Shown: one piece after another, positions 7,015 through 9,208 of the stretch
Position numbering within the stretch: position 1 is the first letter of the stretch
How the letters are laid out: each line of letters begins with the position of its first letter
Source: Desulfobacteraceae bacterium
Lineage (GTDB): Bacteria > Desulfobacterota > Desulfobacteria > Desulfobacterales > JAABPS01
Assembly: GCA_011391835.1 (NCBI GenBank)
Contig: JAABPS010000098.1
Coordinates: 1 to 9,208, forward strand
DNA length: 9,208 bases
Reading direction: 5' to 3'
Notes under the pieces: generated by a model
Seen by the model: only the letters and a program-made list of their open reading frames with translations
Told to the model about the DNA's origin: nothing
Database searches by the model: none
Made by a program: the position numbers and the translations under genes

Positions 7015-8283
7015 ATGAATACGAATAATCAAATCAGCAAAAAAAAGAGTCTGGGGATAAATGGTTTTGGGAGAATTGGCAAACTAACGGTATGGCACCA
7101 TGTGGGACGAAAATATTTTGATGAAATTGTGGTAAATCTGGGTCGTCCGGCGGGCACCTCATTAGAAGATATCGCCCATTACGTGGAAAGGGATTCTACA
7201 TACGGTTCTTTGCATGGGTTTTTATATGGGCATCGCTCCAGCCCGGTTATCGAACATCTTGATGAAAAAAATGCTTCCATGACAATTGACGGATGTCAGG
7301 TAAAATTTTTAAGATCTGAAAGAAATCCATTTCGCATTAATTGGCGCGACTATAATGTTCGCCTTGTTGTGGATACGACCGGAAAATTTCTTGATCCGAC
7401 ACGCCCGCCCGATCATCCGGAAGGATCCTGCCGCGGGCACCTTGAATCTGGAGCTGACAAAGTGGTATTATCCGCTCCATTTAAAATCAAAGATAAGGGA
7501 TCGCCCATTCCTGAGGATGCTGTCACTATCGTTATGGGAATTAATGACAGCCGTTATGATCCGAGACAGCACCAACTTATTTCTGCGGCATCCTGCTCTA
7601 CTACCTGTCTTGCACACATGATGAAGCCGCTTCTCAACTTCTTTGGCCCGTCCAAAATTCTATCCGCATCCATGGCAACTGTTCATGCAGCAACTGCATC
7701 TCAGGAAGTTCTTGATCGTCTTCCCGGCGCTGGCCAAAAGGATTTGAGAAAAAATAGAAGCGTGATGAACAATATTATTCTGACAACTACCGGAGCTGCA
7801 CGAACATTAAGCCAGGTGATTCCGGAAATGGCACGGATTGGATTTATTGCTGAATCTGTTCGAATTCCGATATCTACCGGTTCACTTATTATCCTGGTTG
7901 TAAATCTCCAGGAGGAAATTTCCGGCGATTCGATCCGCCGCGATCTTATCAATACTATCTACAGACAGGCTGCCGAGGAAGATCCAAAAAAATATCTTCT
8001 TTTTTCAGACAAACAAAATGTCTCCAGCGATATCATCGGACTCCCGCGCGCAGCAGTAATTATCGAAGGGCTCGAAACCCATACCCGTACTGCAAACGTT
8101 ACCATTGATCTGAAAAAAGTTCCTGGACTGGATGAGCATCTAATAACATCTTTGAAAGACTCGGTTATCAAGACCCCTGTTACCCAAGCAGTCATTTACG
8201 GATGGTATGATAATGAAAAAGGAAGTTACGTGAATATGCTCGGAGATTGTGTGGTATCTATTGCTGACAGTATGGGTTTATGA
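7015..8283 (+). CDS. gap: Divergent type I glyceraldehyde-3-phosphate dehydrogenase, 422 residues
   Basis: This is expected to catalyse reversible, NAD(P)-dependent oxidative phosphorylation of glyceraldehyde-3-phosphate to 1,3-bisphosphoglycerate in the cytoplasm. The Rossmann motif GINGFGRIGK is at residues 14-23. The active-site segment SAASCSTTCLA carries C194 (usual SNASCTTNCLAP). The catalytic His is H224 in ATVHAATASQ. The substrate-phosphate segment is TTTGAA, followed by SVRIP with the conserved Arg, and YDNEKG lies near the C-terminus (usual YDNE-G). All main catalytic residues are present. It is about 85 residues longer than the usual ~335, with a 12-residue N-terminal extension and extra loops, for example around PTRPPDHPEGSC and KDKGSPIPED. 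The Asp that binds the NAD ribose (IND in E. coli) is Leu here (VVNLGRP, L42). ATG 7015 lies 9 bp after the preceding stop with only a weak GGTG (7007-7010), so translational coupling to the upstream gene is likely. Confidence 0.9.
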   Translation: MNTNNQISKKKSLGINGFGRIGKLTVWHHVGRKYFDEIVVNLGRPAGTSLEDIAHYVERDSTYGSLHGFLYGHRSSPVIEHLDEKNASMTIDGCQVKFLRSERNPFRINWRDYNVRLVVDTTGKFLDPTRPPDHPEGSCRGHLESGADKVVLSAPFKIKDKGSPIPEDAVTIVMGINDSRYDPRQHQLISAASCSTTCLAHMMKPLLNFFGPSKILSASMATVHAATASQEVLDRLPGAGQKDLRKNRSVMNNIILTTTGAARTLSQVIPEMARIGFIAESVRIPISTGSLIILVVNLQEEISGDSIRRDLINTIYRQAAEEDPKKYLLFSDKQNVSSDIIGLPRAAVIIEGLETHTRTANVTIDLKKVPGLDEHLITSLKDSVIKTPVTQAVIYGWYDNEKGSYVNMLGDCVVSIADSMGL

Positions 8284-8328
8284 GAATAATTTTACAATCA
8301 ATCTTATAGCCCTTTGAAACATTGCGTA
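8284..8328. other. Short convergent intergenic gap, no terminator seen
   Basis: Forty-five AT-rich bases separate the stop codons of the converging gap and PBP1A genes. I find no GC-rich hairpin with a T-run for either strand. Confidence 0.6.
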
Positions 8329-9208
8329 TCAGATGCCGGATTTAAAAAAATCATCCTCATCACTGACGGTACCGGGTTTCTTTGTGTACTGGGTTGGGAC
8401 GGTTCCTTCCTTGAAGCATTCAAAGATTGTTTCTTTAGACTCCGGAATAGGCAGGAGCCCGGTTTCTGCGTCAATTTTTGAAAACACCACTCCATCAGGA
8501 ACTGAAAAGGTTCTGACCGGTTTGTCTTTGAGTGCTCGCTGCATAAAACCAAGCCATATCGGACTGGCTGCCTGAGCGCCGGTTTCATATCTGCCCAGAG
8601 AAGCTTCTTCGTCAAAGCCCACCCATACTCCGGTGGTATAGTTGGGCGTATAGCCTACGAACCAGGCATCAAACAGATCATTGGTGGTGCCTGTCTTGCC
8701 GGCAGCAGGACGGTTTAATGCCAGAACCCTGGTGCCTGTACCCCGTTTTACAACACCTTCCAGAAGACTGGTCATCACATACGCAGTGCTTTCTTCGATG
8801 ACTTTTTCTTTTTTTAATGTATGTTCTTCGAGAACCTTTCCATCACGATCTACGATCTTAAAAATAAACGTGGGTTCTATGAGATAGCCTTGATTGTTAA
8901 AAACAGAGTATGCTCTGGTGAGTTCAAGCAGCGATACTCCGGAAGAACCCAGGGCAATGGAAAGATCCCGGTTTAAGTGGGATGATACGCCCAATTTTCT
9001 GGCGTATTCGATCGCGTAATCAATGCCTATGTCTTTTAATATTTTAATGGTTACGATATTTCGTGATTTAGCAAGCGCATCGCGAAGTAAGGTGGGGCCC
9101 TCAAACTTTTCCGCATAGTTTTTCGGTTTCCACACCAGATCCTGTTCTGTATCCTTAAAAACAATTGGCGCATCCAGTATGATGCTGGCAGGCGTATATC
9201 CCTTGTCA
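8329..9208 (-). CDS. mrcA: Penicillin-binding protein 1A (class A), C-terminal transpeptidase part; 5' end outside window
   Basis: Class A PBPs polymerise glycan strands and cross-link peptides in the periplasm, anchored by an N-terminal membrane helix. The 292 codons seen are the C-terminal part of the transpeptidase domain. The frame stays open to the window edge, so the GTG near 9135 is not a start. The first visible residues, DKGYTPASIILDAP, are the sequence that in PBP1A directly follows the catalytic SxxK motif, so that serine should lie just outside the window. The second motif SRN (S48-N50 of the visible part, bases 9058-9066) and the third motif KTGT (K171, KTG at bases 8689-8697) are intact. 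They are followed by DAWFVGYTP and GAQAASPIW, as is typical. The glycosyltransferase domain is not visible. The C-terminus is short and acidic (SDEDDFFKSGI). It converges on the gap gene and appears functionally independent of it. Confidence 0.95.
   Translation of the reverse strand, partial: DKGYTPASIILDAPIVFKDTEQDLVWKPKNYAEKFEGPTLLRDALAKSRNIVTIKILKDIGIDYAIEYARKLGVSSHLNRDLSIALGSSGVSLLELTRAYSVFNNQGYLIEPTFIFKIVDRDGKVLEEHTLKKEKVIEESTAYVMTSLLEGVVKRGTGTRVLALNRPAAGKTGTTNDLFDAWFVGYTPNYTTGVWVGFDEEASLGRYETGAQAASPIWLGFMQRALKDKPVRTFSVPDGVVFSKIDAETGLLPIPESKETIFECFKEGTVPTQYTKKPGTVSDEDDFFKSGI

Noticed and set aside
8304..8615. Minus-strand open frame of 103 codons overlapping PBP1A in another frame
   Set aside because: The overlapping frame is unmistakably PBP1A with intact motifs, so this is an alternative-frame shadow.

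Overview
The window looks like a chromosomal segment of an anaerobic Gram-negative bacterium, most plausibly a sulfate reducer or relative in the Desulfobacterota. Three things suggest this. The first gene is a large acyl-CoA dehydratase/benzoyl-CoA-reductase-type activase, a family typical of strict anaerobes. The last gene is a class A penicillin-binding protein of the PBP1A type. The DNA is moderately AT-rich throughout. The taxonomic guess is an inference and no marker gene settles it. I see no mobile element, tRNA, rRNA or CRISPR array, and base usage looks even, so this reads as core or long-resident sequence rather than an island.

Layout. Positions 1-2514 (+) hold the C-terminal 837 codons of the activase-type protein; its start lies upstream of the window. 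A gene-free stretch of about 300 bases follows (2515-2814). It holds candidate promoters, a 10-bp direct repeat and a strong Shine-Dalgarno. Next come two genes 9 bp apart that probably form one transcript. The first (2815-7005) is a 1396-residue protein with about 900 residues of unrecognised, mainly helical sequence, then the ATP-grasp and phosphohistidine domains of pyruvate phosphate dikinase (PPDK), with no PEP/pyruvate barrel. The second (7015-8283) is a long, divergent type I glyceraldehyde-3-phosphate dehydrogenase. After a 45-base convergent gap, the C-terminal 292 codons of PBP1A are read on the minus strand (8329-9208) and continue past the right edge.

How the genes may work together. 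The PPDK-like protein and the GAPDH are the interesting pair. The first keeps what is needed to move a phosphate from ATP to its own histidine but lacks the domain that would pass it to pyruvate, and it is coupled to a triose-phosphate enzyme. This suggests a phosphotransfer enzyme or regulator tied to lower glycolysis/gluconeogenesis, with an unknown acceptor. The activase upstream and the PBP downstream look functionally unrelated to that pair.
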